Assembly: GCF_900249755.1 (NCBI RefSeq)
Contig: NZ_LT976853.1
Location: forward strand, 945,376-1,009,375
DNA length: 64,000 nucleotides
Direction: 5' to 3'
From: Cupriavidus taiwanensis
GTDB taxonomy: Bacteria > Pseudomonadota > Gammaproteobacteria > Burkholderiales > Burkholderiaceae
Part shown: positions 18,135-27,085 of the stretch, one piece after another
How positions within the stretch are numbered: position 1 is the stretch's first letter
Layout of the letters: each line of letters begins with the position of its first letter
Translations under genes and position numbers: made by a program
Notes under the pieces: model-generated
What the model was told of the DNA's origin: nothing
The model's input: the letters and a program-made list of their open reading frames with translations, nothing else
Databases searched by the model: none

Positions 18135-19706
18135 ATGCGCTCAGTTTCTTGTTCTCGTTACTCCCCTATCAACGTTGCAGCCAGGGTCGTGGCATGCCTT
18201 TGCCTTTCTCTCACTGCCTGCCAGTCCGGATCGCACATGTTCAATTACTCTCGCAAGGCCGTAGCATGGCCGCGTTCATCATCCGCTGCCGCCAATGCCG
18301 GTCCTGCCATTGCACCGGCTGCGCTGGTGCTCGGAGTGCAATGGCTGAATCCGCTGATGCGTCGCAGCTATCCAACGCATTGGAACCTGTTATGGGCGCA
18401 GGGGCTGGCGCAGCCCAACGAGAATGATGCTGAAGCCAAGCGCTTCAAGCTGGGCGATGCTGTGGGCCGATTGATCGACGGGGCCTTAGCGCCGGGGGAG
18501 CGACCTGAAGCTTATCCAAACGCCCGGTTCGACAAGTATCGCGACGTACTGGAAGATTTGCTTGATAAGCCATTGCGCACGCTGGACGCCTACGCGGTTG
18601 ATCCGACGTATTTCTATTCAGTGCGCCAGGGTACCGACCGACCGGACTACATGGACACGCGCGTCTTTGCCGGCATGGCGCAGCGCTGGATCGTCACACC
18701 CACCTATCTCAACGAAAAGCCGAATGCGACCGAACGCGAAGTGTTGCGCATGCAGAGTCGCGCCGGCGTACCCGCGCCGAGCGTGATCGCTTACGACGCG
18801 GCGCACGCCGAGGAGCGCATGCGCGACTACTGGGTCAACCTGCATAAGAACTTGGAGGGCGAGCCCGAACGCGGAACGTCGACGACTCAAGCGATGATCA
18901 TCGGCGAACGTACCCTGACCATCAACGCAGTGCGCCGACTGGTGTTCGACCGGGTTGCCTCTGCCGCCTCCTGCAAGAGCATGCTGCTCAACCCGAGCGG
19001 CAAGTTGCCCACGGTGACAGTGGCAGCCGGCGCTGAAGCCGTGGGCTTCTACACGCTCAAACAAGCGCTGGCCTACCTGCAAGCCAATCCCAAGCGCCTG
19101 GCGTGGGTCTGGAACATGGACGCACCCAACTATCCGTATGGGGCGCAGACCAACGAGAACTCCGCCTTCCTGATCCTGGGGCATCCCGGCGCCGACTGGG
19201 GCTATGCACCGCTGGCCGCCATCTATGCGCCGCAGCAGCACGAAGGCGGCATCCACGCCAGTGCGGCCAACCCGGGCGGGGCGTGGAATGACCTGCTCAA
19301 GGCCGTCGCCGCGCAGGCGCCGCAAGCCAGCCCGGTACAGCGGATCTATCACGACATCTATCCGAAGTCGCCGCGGATCGTGGCACAGACCCGCGCCTTG
19401 CGTGAAGCGCTGCACCGGCAGTGGCCGGAACTGGACCAGATCGGCGCGGTGCATAGCGTAGCGGAACAGATGGTGGGTCCGGCTGGCGCGGCCAGCTTCG
19501 CGGTGAATGCGGCGTTTGCCGCTGCCTACGCCAACCAGAGCGGCAATAGCGCGGTGGTGACGAGCCTGGCCGATCCCGACGACGCGTGGGCGGTGCTGAT
19601 CGCGCCGCCGCCAGGGTGGCAGCGGCAGCCGCCGGTGACGACATGGGACCGTGCGCGCGGAGAAGGGCGGGCGTATTGGCCGTGGTTTGGCAAGCGAGCA
19701 GGTTGA
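18135..19706 (+). CDS. DUF2875 lipoprotein, Tle3 partner, copy 3
   Basis: This is the third DUF2875 lipoprotein, 523 residues from the ATG at 18135 (a TTG at 18129 is an alternative). The lipobox is LTAC (Cys29). It follows the truncated tle3 by 9 bases, the same spacing as copy 1 behind the full tle3, so the effector-partner pair has been duplicated as a unit. The N-terminal half is the most divergent of the three (for example GALAPGERPEAYPNARFDKY), while the last 240 residues are almost the same as copies 1 and 2. Its presumed partner is now a deletion derivative, so it may protect against a former or foreign Tle3. Confidence 0.75.
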   Translation: MRSVSCSRYSPINVAARVVACLCLSLTACQSGSHMFNYSRKAVAWPRSSSAAANAGPAIAPAALVLGVQWLNPLMRRSYPTHWNLLWAQGLAQPNENDAEAKRFKLGDAVGRLIDGALAPGERPEAYPNARFDKYRDVLEDLLDKPLRTLDAYAVDPTYFYSVRQGTDRPDYMDTRVFAGMAQRWIVTPTYLNEKPNATEREVLRMQSRAGVPAPSVIAYDAAHAEERMRDYWVNLHKNLEGEPERGTSTTQAMIIGERTLTINAVRRLVFDRVASAASCKSMLLNPSGKLPTVTVAAGAEAVGFYTLKQALAYLQANPKRLAWVWNMDAPNYPYGAQTNENSAFLILGHPGADWGYAPLAAIYAPQQHEGGIHASAANPGGAWNDLLKAVAAQAPQASPVQRIYHDIYPKSPRIVAQTRALREALHRQWPELDQIGAVHSVAEQMVGPAGAASFAVNAAFAAAYANQSGNSAVVTSLADPDDAWAVLIAPPPGWQRQPPVTTWDRARGEGRAYWPWFGKRAG

Positions 19707-19771
19707 GAGGCGAAGCGCAGGGGGAACACCCCCATGCCGCTATGTGCACCTAAGACGAAGAGGAGTCATGC

Positions 19772-20047
19772 ATGTCCGCGAACATCATTACCGTTGGCGA
19801 CGCTACCACCCATGGCGGCGTCGTGATCAGTGGCTCGCCCACCAGCAAGATTCAAGGCAAGCCTGTCGCCCGACTGGGCGACCTGGTGCGATGTCCGCAA
19901 CGCTACCCCGACGGACGGCCACATGGCATCAACCCGATCGTGCAGGTGGCGGGGCGATACAAGGTCGGGGGCATACCCGGGGCCTGTGCGGGCGATCTGA
20001 CCGCGTGCGGCTGTGCGTTGATCGGCAGCCACGGGGCGCGGGCATGA
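19772..20047 (+). CDS. PAAR-domain spike tip protein
   Basis: PAAR proteins cap the VgrG spike and can carry effectors. The 91-residue product (MSANIITVGDATTHGGVVIS) is a minimal PAAR domain with repeated hydrophobic-Gly turns (ISGSPTSKIQGKPVARLGD) and the late pattern VGGIPGACAGDLTACGCALI, whose Cys and His residues would bind the tip metal. There is no C-terminal toxin extension. AAGAGGAGTC sits just before the ATG. The stop overlaps the tssJ start as ATGA, so it belongs to the structural operon. Confidence 0.9.
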   Translation: MSANIITVGDATTHGGVVISGSPTSKIQGKPVARLGDLVRCPQRYPDGRPHGINPIVQVAGRYKVGGIPGACAGDLTACGCALIGSHGARA

Positions 20048-20592
20048 GGACAGATGTGAAGCGGCGGGGCATGCCCGCGGTGGGCAGCGGGCGGGTTCTG
20101 TGGCAGCGGACGGGCGGCATTCTGCTGCTGTGGCTTGCTGCTTGCGCAACAGCGCCCGCCCAACGCGAACAAATGAAGCTGGACCTCTCCTTAACCGCCA
20201 AAGACACCATCAACCCCGACGACAAGGGCAGGCCATCTCCGGTCCTGGTTCGCGTCTACGAGCTCAAAACCGACGGCACGTTCGAGAATGCGGACTACTA
20301 CTCGCTGGAGAAGTCAGACAAGACGTTGCTGACACAGGATCTGCTGGCACGAGACGAGTTCGTCCTCCGGCCCGGGGAGTCGCGCGACATCGAGCGCAAG
20401 CTCAATCCGGAGACGCAGTCCATCGGCATTCTGGTCGGTTACAGGGAGCTTGGCAAAGCTACCTGGCGATCGGTCTACAAACTGCCGCCGGCTCCGGAAG
20501 CCGCGTGGTACCGCATGGCGATACCGGCGCGCAAGGTCAGGCTGCAAGTCTCGCTGGACCAGCAGACCATCACGATTTCCAAACCTGATTGA
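20044..20592 (+). CDS. tssJ: T6SS outer-membrane lipoprotein TssJ
   Basis: TssJ is the outer-membrane anchor of the TssJLM trans-envelope complex and binds the periplasmic part of TssM. The product has 182 residues. The N-terminus has a basic stretch, a hydrophobic segment (ILLLWLAAC) and lipobox LAAC with the lipidated Cys34. The mature part carries TssJ features: LTAKDTINPDDKGRPSPVLVRVYELK, then LARDEFVLRPGE, then GILVGYRELGKATWR. The ATG at 20044 overlaps the PAAR stop by 4 bases. tssK follows after 4 bases. Confidence 0.93.
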   Translation: MRTDVKRRGMPAVGSGRVLWQRTGGILLLWLAACATAPAQREQMKLDLSLTAKDTINPDDKGRPSPVLVRVYELKTDGTFENADYYSLEKSDKTLLTQDLLARDEFVLRPGESRDIERKLNPETQSIGILVGYRELGKATWRSVYKLPPAPEAAWYRMAIPARKVRLQVSLDQQTITISKPD

Positions 20593-20596
20593 ATCC

Positions 20597-21940
20597 ATGA
20601 GCTGGTACAACAAAGTCGTCTGGAGCGAGGGCTTGTTCCTGCGCCCGCAACTCTTTCAGCAGCAGGAACGCTACCTGGAGCACTACGCGCACAAGCGCAG
20701 CGCCGCGCTGAGCCCGTTTTTCTGGGGCTTTCACCATGTCTCGATCGATGCTGAAGCGCTCTCGCTGGGCAAGCTGGTGGTCTCCAGTGCCGCGGGGATC
20801 TTCCAGGACGGTACGCCCTTCGACGCGCCGGCGCATACCGCCGTGCCGGCGCCGCTTGCGCTGCAGGCCGAGCACCTGAACCAGGTCATCTGCCTGGCGG
20901 TGCCGATTCGCACGCCGAACGCCGAAGAGGTCAACTTCGAGGATGCCGCCGATTCGCTGGCGCGATACCGTGCCTTCGAACAGGAATTGCTCGATGCGAA
21001 TTCGATCGCACAGGGGCCAAAGCTGGTCCAGCTAGCTGACCTGCGTCTGCGGCTGTTGCCAGAGAAGGAACTGTCCGAATCGTGGCTGGGCTTGCCTCTG
21101 ACAAGCGTGGCGGAGATCCGCGCCGATGGCAGCGCCAGGCTGGATACGGCGCTGATCCCGCCGGTCAATGTCTATACGGCCAGCACCTTGCTGCAGACAT
21201 GGCTTGCCGAAATCCATGGCCTGCTGCATCTGAGAGCCGATGCGATGGCGGAGCGCCTTTCGGCTGCGACGATGCGGGGCGGGGATGCCGCCGAGGTGTC
21301 GGAATACCTGATCCTCCAGTTGCTGAACCGGTACGAGCCGATCCTGACCCACTTGCTGAAGGCGAAGGCAGCGTCGCCCGAGGTGCTGTACCTGCACCTG
21401 GCGGCATTGGCCGGGGAACTGTCGACCTTCGTGCGCACCCAGACCCGGCGTCCGGCCGAGCATGCGGCCTATCGGCACGATGCCCCGCATCTTTGCCTGA
21501 AGCCATTGGTCGATGACCTGCGCTTTCTGCTCAATGTGGTGCTGGAGCGCGCTGCGCAGCGGATCGACATCACGGAGCAGCCGAATGGGATGCGGATGGC
21601 GGTGCTCGACCCGGGCGAGATCGGCCGCTTCGCGACCTTTGTGCTGGCGGTGGCCGCGCAGGTTCCGGCGGATCTGTTGCAGCAGCAGTTTCCGGCCCAG
21701 ACCAAGGTGGGACCTTCCGCGCGGCTGGCGGAGCTGATCCGGTCGCATCTTCCCGGCATTCCGTTGCAGTCGCTGCCGGTGCCCCCACGGCAGATCCCGT
21801 TCAATGCCGGCCATGTCTACTTTGAGCTCTCTCAGAAGCATCCGCTGTGGGAACAGGTCGCACAGTACGGTGGACTGGCGCTGCACGTCGCGGGCACCTT
21901 TCCGGAATTGCGCATGGAGCTGTGGGGAGTGCGGCAATGA
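20597..21940 (+). CDS. tssK: T6SS baseplate protein TssK
   Basis: TssK is the trimeric adaptor that links the baseplate to the TssJLM membrane complex. The 447-residue product starts MSWYNKVVWSEGLFLRPQLF, the family hallmark, followed by QQQERYLEHYAHKRSAAL and later YLILQLLNRYEPILTHLLKA. The C-terminal domain has IPFNAGHVYFELSQKHPLWEQ. Length is normal. The start is 4 bases after tssJ, and its stop overlaps the tssL start as ATGA, so tssJ, tssK and tssL are translationally linked. Confidence 0.95.
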   Translation: MSWYNKVVWSEGLFLRPQLFQQQERYLEHYAHKRSAALSPFFWGFHHVSIDAEALSLGKLVVSSAAGIFQDGTPFDAPAHTAVPAPLALQAEHLNQVICLAVPIRTPNAEEVNFEDAADSLARYRAFEQELLDANSIAQGPKLVQLADLRLRLLPEKELSESWLGLPLTSVAEIRADGSARLDTALIPPVNVYTASTLLQTWLAEIHGLLHLRADAMAERLSAATMRGGDAAEVSEYLILQLLNRYEPILTHLLKAKAASPEVLYLHLAALAGELSTFVRTQTRRPAEHAAYRHDAPHLCLKPLVDDLRFLLNVVLERAAQRIDITEQPNGMRMAVLDPGEIGRFATFVLAVAAQVPADLLQQQFPAQTKVGPSARLAELIRSHLPGIPLQSLPVPPRQIPFNAGHVYFELSQKHPLWEQVAQYGGLALHVAGTFPELRMELWGVRQ

Positions 21941-23214
21941 GCGAGCCACTGGTGTCGGCGGGGCTGCCATTGGAAGCGCAACCAGCACAGGGTGCCAGGG
22001 CCGCGGAGCACGCAAGGCCAGGCGGCGCAGCCGGGGCGAACGGCCAGGACGAGACGCGCAAGTCGGTTGAGCAGCGCGTGGATGAGATCCGGCGCAAGGC
22101 CAATCCCTTGCTCGCCGCGGCACGGCCGCTGCTGCGTGCGCTGGCCGACATGCCGGCATCGCTGCGGCAAGACCAGGCCGCGGCGCTGAAGCGAATGCTG
22201 GTGCGGGAGGCGAAAGACTTCCAGTCAGTGTGCGAGCGCGCGAATCTTCGGCGCGAACAAGTCCTGGCAGCACAGTACTGCCTGTGTACGGCGCTGGATG
22301 AGGCTGCCAACGGCACGGACTGGGGGCGCCATGGCTGGGCCAGCAACAGCCTGCTGATCCAGTTGCACGGGGAGAACGACGGCGGCGAAAAGGTGTTCCA
22401 GCTGCTGGGCCGGCTGGTAGCCTCGCCGGCCGAACACATGCCGGTGATCGAGGTGATCTATCACGTCTTGTCCCTTGGCTTCCTGGGCCGATATGCCGGC
22501 CACGCCGACGGCCACCGCCAGCTCGACGCGATCCGGCAGCGCCTGCTGCAGCTGATCAGCGGGGCCCGCGACAGCGTGCCGCGCGACTTGTCGCCGCACT
22601 GGCGCGGCGCTGACGCCGGGCGGCTCCGGCTGCTGCGCGCGGTGCCGGTATGGGTCACGGTGTCGGTGCTGGCGCTGGCGGCCTTTGGCCTGTTTGGCTG
22701 GTACAAGTACCAGCTCTTGTTCCGCACCCACGATCTCGAGCAGCAGATCCTTGCCATCGGCAAGGCGACGCCGCCGGAACCGCCCAAGGCGCTGCGCCTT
22801 GCGGCGCTGCTCAAGGACGAGATCGCGCGCGGCGTTGTCAGCGTCCAGGAGGATGCGGCGCGCAGTGCCGTCACCTTCCGCGGCGATGACATGTTCGGCG
22901 GCGGCCGCGCCGAGGTCAGCGAGCGGATCCTGCCGTTGCTGGACAAGGTTGCCGCGGAGATCAACAAGGTCGCCGGCAAGGTAACGGTGATCGGCCACAG
23001 CGACAACGTTCCGATCAGGACGGCAAGGTACCCGTCAAACCAGGCGTTGTCGGAGGAGCGCGCTGCGACGGTGACCGAGTACCTGGCCAGCAAGGGCGTT
23101 GCAAAGAGCCGCCTGGAAGCGATCGGCAAGGGCGATGCCGAGCCGCTTGCCGACAACAAGACGCCGGCCGGGCGGGCGAAGAATCGCCGGGTCGAGATCG
23201 TGGTGACGCAATAA
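21937..23214 (+). CDS. tssL: T6SS inner-membrane protein TssL with OmpA-type C-terminus
   Basis: TssL (DotU/IcmH) forms the inner-membrane part of the secretion channel with TssM. The 425-residue protein is of the extended type. A cytoplasmic DotU domain lies at about 60-220 (LRREQVLAAQYCLCTALDEA, then LIQLHGENDGGEKVFQLLGR), a single transmembrane helix at about 228-252 (VPVWVTVSVLALAAFGLFGW), and a periplasmic OmpA-like peptidoglycan-binding domain at about 320-425 (VIGHSDNVPIRTARYPSNQA, LSEERAATVTEYL, KNRRVEIVV). The OmpA part takes the place of a separate TagL. The start overlaps the tssK stop. Confidence 0.95.
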   Translation: MSEPLVSAGLPLEAQPAQGARAAEHARPGGAAGANGQDETRKSVEQRVDEIRRKANPLLAAARPLLRALADMPASLRQDQAAALKRMLVREAKDFQSVCERANLRREQVLAAQYCLCTALDEAANGTDWGRHGWASNSLLIQLHGENDGGEKVFQLLGRLVASPAEHMPVIEVIYHVLSLGFLGRYAGHADGHRQLDAIRQRLLQLISGARDSVPRDLSPHWRGADAGRLRLLRAVPVWVTVSVLALAAFGLFGWYKYQLLFRTHDLEQQILAIGKATPPEPPKALRLAALLKDEIARGVVSVQEDAARSAVTFRGDDMFGGGRAEVSERILPLLDKVAAEINKVAGKVTVIGHSDNVPIRTARYPSNQALSEERAATVTEYLASKGVAKSRLEAIGKGDAEPLADNKTPAGRAKNRRVEIVVTQ

Positions 23215-23246
23215 CCGGGCGTCAAGAGCAAGTTCAAGGGCAAGGC

Positions 23247-24854
23247 ATGGAATTCCTCAAGCGTATTGGTACGGTGCTGTTCTCGCGGCTCACGCTCGCT
23301 CTCGTTGCCGGGCTCATGGTCGCGGCGGCCATCTGGTTTATCGGGCCGCTTCTCGGCTTCAACGGCATGCGTCCGCTGGCTGGCACCGGCGCACGCGTTA
23401 CGCTGATCGTGCTGCTGCTGGCGCTGACGCTGTTCTGGCTGCTGGGTTGGCCGGTTTCCACCATAGGCGTTGTCGCGCTGTGCCTGCTGGTCTGGCATGC
23501 TGGCCCGTTGCTGGCCGTTGGCGCCACGCATCCGCTGGAGCCCGGCTCGGTCCGGATCCTGCTGATCGCCGCGATGGTGTTTATCTTCGCCGCGTACCTG
23601 TTGTACCGGCTATGGCAGCGCGCCCGCACGGACCGGACGCTGGTCGAGAGCCTGCTGAACTTTGGCGGCAAGCGTGCGGAAGTCGTGGCCAGGGACGAGA
23701 TTGCCAGTCTGAACACGGTCATCCAGGCCGCGCTGGGGCAACTCAGGAGCATGCGCACCGGCAGCCGGTTGGCGCGCCTGTTCGAGGGACGGCGCTATCT
23801 TTACGAACTGCCCTGGTATCTCATGGTGGGCGTTCCGGGGGCCGGCAAGACCACGGCGCTGCTGAATGCCGGGTTGCAATTCCCCATTGCAGAGCAGATG
23901 GGCGCGGCGGCTCGCGCCCGGCATGGCACCGCGCAGACCGACTGGTGGTTCACCAACGAGGCGGTGCTGATCGATACGGCGGGCCGCTACACCGCGCAGG
24001 AATCGGGCTCGGTGGCAGATCCGGCCGAGTGGAAGGGCTTCCTCGGCCTGCTGCGAAAGTACCGTGCCCGCGCCCCGATCAATGGCGCACTGGTGGCGAT
24101 CAGCGTGGCGGACCTGCTGCGTCATTCCAGCGCGCAACGAGTGGCCGAAGCGGCCAGGATCCGCGCGCGCCTGGCCGAGCTGCGCGAGGAATTGGGGGTC
24201 CAGTTCCCGATCTACGTGCTGGTGACCAAGCTCGACCAGCTTGCCGGCTTTGCCGAGTACTTCCAGTACCTCACCAGCGAAGGACGGGCCCAGCCCTGGG
24301 GCTTCACCTTGCCCGCCGCCGGCAAGCCGCGCCGCGGCCAGCCGGCCGTCGAGGTCGGCGCGCGCTGCCGCGAGGAGATGCAGGCGCTGGTGACGCGCCT
24401 GGATGCGGGGCTCGAGGGGCGGCTGTATGAGGAATTCGACCTGAGCCGGCGCCAGGCGCTTTACGCGCTGAGCGACGAGGTCGCCAGCCTGACCGAGCCG
24501 CTGGTCGCGATGCTGGAGCAAATCTTCCTGGATTCGCGGTACGACGACACCGAGCGCAATGCCATGCTGCGCGGCGTGTACTTCACCAGCGCCGCGCAGT
24601 CCGGGACGGAGGTGGTCGCGGATGCGGGCACCGTGATCAGGCAATTGCGTGGCATCGGGCAAACCGGCGTCCAGGCTGGCGCCGCCGCCGCGGAAAAGGC
24701 CACGGACAAGGCCACGGACAAGGCCACGGGCAACCGCAGCTACTTCCTGCAGGACGTGTTCAAGCGCATCATCGTGCCCGAAGCGCATCAAACCTGCGCT
24801 GGGAATTCCGCTACCGCATGCTGCGGGTGCTGGGGCACGCGCTGGCGCTGGTGA
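23247..24854 (+). CDS. tssM: T6SS TssM, N-terminal part (frameshifted)
   Basis: TssM (IcmF/VasK) is the inner-membrane scaffold of the TssJLM complex, normally about 1200-1300 residues in one chain. This frame supplies two or three N-terminal transmembrane helices (within 1-120) and the cytoplasmic NTPase-like domain with Walker A GVPGAGKTTALLNAG (195-202 core) and VLIDTAGRY. Family sequence runs to FLQDVFKRIIVPEA (base 24785), then the frame leaves homology and ends in a meaningless Cys/Trp-rich tail. The expected continuation NLRWEFRYRMLRVLG is in the next frame from 24791. A 10-mer AAGCGCATCA occurs twice here (24762-24771 and 24781-24790). A real mutation or a sequencing error would both fit. 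Confidence 0.85.
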   Translation: MEFLKRIGTVLFSRLTLALVAGLMVAAAIWFIGPLLGFNGMRPLAGTGARVTLIVLLLALTLFWLLGWPVSTIGVVALCLLVWHAGPLLAVGATHPLEPGSVRILLIAAMVFIFAAYLLYRLWQRARTDRTLVESLLNFGGKRAEVVARDEIASLNTVIQAALGQLRSMRTGSRLARLFEGRRYLYELPWYLMVGVPGAGKTTALLNAGLQFPIAEQMGAAARARHGTAQTDWWFTNEAVLIDTAGRYTAQESGSVADPAEWKGFLGLLRKYRARAPINGALVAISVADLLRHSSAQRVAEAARIRARLAELREELGVQFPIYVLVTKLDQLAGFAEYFQYLTSEGRAQPWGFTLPAAGKPRRGQPAVEVGARCREEMQALVTRLDAGLEGRLYEEFDLSRRQALYALSDEVASLTEPLVAMLEQIFLDSRYDDTERNAMLRGVYFTSAAQSGTEVVADAGTVIRQLRGIGQTGVQAGAAAAEKATDKATDKATGNRSYFLQDVFKRIIVPEAHQTCAGNSATACCGCWGTRWRW

Positions 24855-27085
24855 TCTTCCTCTGGCTGGCCGGCGCGCTGTACGCGAGCTTCGGCCACAA
24901 CCGCAGCTATCTTGACGTGGTGCAGGAGAAGGCCAAGGCGCTGGCAACGACGGTGGCGGCCTTCTACAAGAAGCCGGCGCCGGATGCCATGCCCGAAGTG
25001 CTGGCGGCCGCCCGCGACCTGCCTGCCTATGCCGGCCTGGACCTGGCCGATCCGTCTGTCGACTGGCGCTATGGCCTGTACAGCGTGCCGCCGGTGCTGG
25101 ACGCCGCGACCCTGACCCATGGCCGGCTGCAGGACAACCTGCTGGTGCCGTACCTGGTGCGCCGGGTCGAAGCGGTGCTGTCCGGTGCGGTCAGCCAGCG
25201 CGACGCCAGGCAGACCTACGATACCCTGCGGGTCTACCTGATGCTGCACGACGCGGAAAAGTTCAACGCCGCCGACGTGCGCAGCTGGGTGCAGAGCGAC
25301 TGGGCCACGGGCAAGGGAGCCGATGCCTTCGGCGGCCGGGTGGCCGTGCTGGAGCATCTGGACCGCCTGCTCGACGGCAGCCGGCCGGTCTTGTCGCCCT
25401 ATGCCCGCAACGAGGCGCTGATCCGGTCCGCGCGCGACTTCCTGGACAGCGATACCTCGGTCGAACGCCTCTATGAGCGCGCCAGGGCGGCGATGATGGA
25501 ACAGGCGCCGCAGGATTTCACACTGGTGCGCGCGGTCGGCCCCCAGGCGGGCACGGTCTTCACCCGGGCCAGCGGCGAGCCGCTGGAGCGCGGCATTCCG
25601 GGGCTGTTTACCTACGCCGGCTATCACGACCTGTTCAACGCGCGCCTGCCGGAGTTCGTCGCCAGGGCGCAGGCGGTCGACATCTGGGTGATGGGCCGTG
25701 GCACCGGGCCCGGCGCTCAAAAAAAAACGGCTGACGATGCCATCGGCCGGCTCACCGGCAATGATCCGCTCACGCGCGAGATCCGGCGGCTCTACCTGAA
25801 CGAATATGCCCGGACCTGGGAGGCCTTTCTGGGTGATATCCGGACCGTGACCGGCAACGACCTTGCCTTCGACCTGGAGATCGTGCGCAACTTTGCCGCG
25901 CCGGATTCACCGCTCGCACGGCTGGCCCGGGCCGCGGTGCAAGAAACGACGCTGAGCCGCCCGCTCGATCCCGAGGAGAAGTCGCTGGCGCAGAAGGCGT
26001 TGTCAGCGCTCGACAAGACCACCGAAAAAGCCGGAGCACTGAGCGCGCGCGCCGAGGCCCGTCAGGAACGCGAACTGGTCGATAACCGCTTCGCTGCGCT
26101 GCGCGAAGTGGTCACCGGCCAGGCCGACGCGACGGCACCGGGCGCGCGCGACACAGCCGGCAAGCCCAGACTCGATGCGGTGGCCGGCATCGTCAACGCC
26201 TACTACACCAGCCTGGTGGTCGCCCATAACGCGCTCAGCACGCGCAACCTGCCGCCGCCGGCGGAAGCGGGCGAACAATTGCGCATGGAGGCGGCGAAGC
26301 TGCCGGCGCCGTTCAAGGCGGTGCTGGCGGACCTGGTCGTGCAGGGGGCGAGGGACGTCAACAAGGGCGTGGGCGATATCCTGATCGCGCAGATGGACGC
26401 GGTCATCGGCGAGAGCTGCCGCAGTGCCATCGACGGCAAGTATCCGTTCACGCCGACGTCCACGCAGGACGTGGACCCGGAAGACTTTGCCCGCGTCTTC
26501 GCCGCGGGCGGCGTGCTGGACGACTTTTTCCAGAAGGTGCTGGCGCCGCACGTGGATACCACCATCTCGCCCTGGCGCTACAAGCTGACCGCACCCGACG
26601 TGCCGCCCGTGGCTGGCCCGAGCCTGGTTCCATTCCAGCGCGCCAGGGAGATCCGGGAAGTGTTCTTCCGGGATCCGGGCGCGAAGAAGATGGCGTGGAA
26701 AGTCGACCTGAAAGTGGTGGAACTCGATCCCGAGATCGTCGAGCTCAACATGGACTTTGACGGACAGAGCCAGCGCTACGTGCATGGGCCGGTTATCCCG
26801 CTCAAGGTGACCTGGCCCGGACCACGCGGCGGGCAAGTCGCCGAGATCAGCGCCAGCCCGCGGATTCGCCCGGATACGTCGACGCTGGCCGCCAACGGCC
26901 CGTGGGCGCTGATGCGGGTGATCGCCCGGGGCCGTCTCGCCGGCTCCGCGACCGCCAGCCACTTCATGGCGGAATACGACTTCGACGGCCGCAAGGCGAA
27001 GCTCGATATCAATACCGGCAGCCTTGCCAACCCCTGGACCACCGGAATGCTGCAGGGCTTCCAATGCCCGGGGAGGTCCGGATGA
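24818..27085 (+). CDS. tssM: T6SS TssM, C-terminal part (frameshifted)
   Basis: This frame carries the rest of TssM, 755 residues from the first ATG after the break. It begins with the helix MLRVLGHALALVIFLWLAG that normally precedes the periplasmic domain, followed by the large helical periplasmic region and the C-terminal beta domain that binds TssJ (VVELDPEIVELNMDFDGQSQ, then LKVTWPGPRGG). Family-like sequence in this frame starts earlier, at 24791, before any start codon. The ATG at 24818 overlaps the end of the upstream frame by 37 bases, so reinitiation is possible, although no good ribosome-binding site is seen. Together the two frames would encode about 1270 residues. The stop overlaps tagF as ATGA. 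Confidence 0.85.
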   Translation: MLRVLGHALALVIFLWLAGALYASFGHNRSYLDVVQEKAKALATTVAAFYKKPAPDAMPEVLAAARDLPAYAGLDLADPSVDWRYGLYSVPPVLDAATLTHGRLQDNLLVPYLVRRVEAVLSGAVSQRDARQTYDTLRVYLMLHDAEKFNAADVRSWVQSDWATGKGADAFGGRVAVLEHLDRLLDGSRPVLSPYARNEALIRSARDFLDSDTSVERLYERARAAMMEQAPQDFTLVRAVGPQAGTVFTRASGEPLERGIPGLFTYAGYHDLFNARLPEFVARAQAVDIWVMGRGTGPGAQKKTADDAIGRLTGNDPLTREIRRLYLNEYARTWEAFLGDIRTVTGNDLAFDLEIVRNFAAPDSPLARLARAAVQETTLSRPLDPEEKSLAQKALSALDKTTEKAGALSARAEARQERELVDNRFAALREVVTGQADATAPGARDTAGKPRLDAVAGIVNAYYTSLVVAHNALSTRNLPPPAEAGEQLRMEAAKLPAPFKAVLADLVVQGARDVNKGVGDILIAQMDAVIGESCRSAIDGKYPFTPTSTQDVDPEDFARVFAAGGVLDDFFQKVLAPHVDTTISPWRYKLTAPDVPPVAGPSLVPFQRAREIREVFFRDPGAKKMAWKVDLKVVELDPEIVELNMDFDGQSQRYVHGPVIPLKVTWPGPRGGQVAEISASPRIRPDTSTLAANGPWALMRVIARGRLAGSATASHFMAEYDFDGRKAKLDINTGSLANPWTTGMLQGFQCPGRSG

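Noticed and set aside
19651..20043. A 313-residue frame running into tssJ
   Set aside because: Its first 130 residues are shadows of DUF2875-3 and PAAR; the true tssJ start at 20044 gives a lipoprotein signal and overlaps the PAAR stop.
24762..24790. A 19-base tandem duplication as the cause of the tssM frameshift
   Set aside because: Removing 19 bases does not bring the two homologous frames together, so the repeated 10-mer is at most a slippage aid.
24780..24830. Programmed ribosomal frameshifting in tssM
   Set aside because: No slippery heptamer or following stem is evident, and TssM is a single uninterrupted frame in the family.
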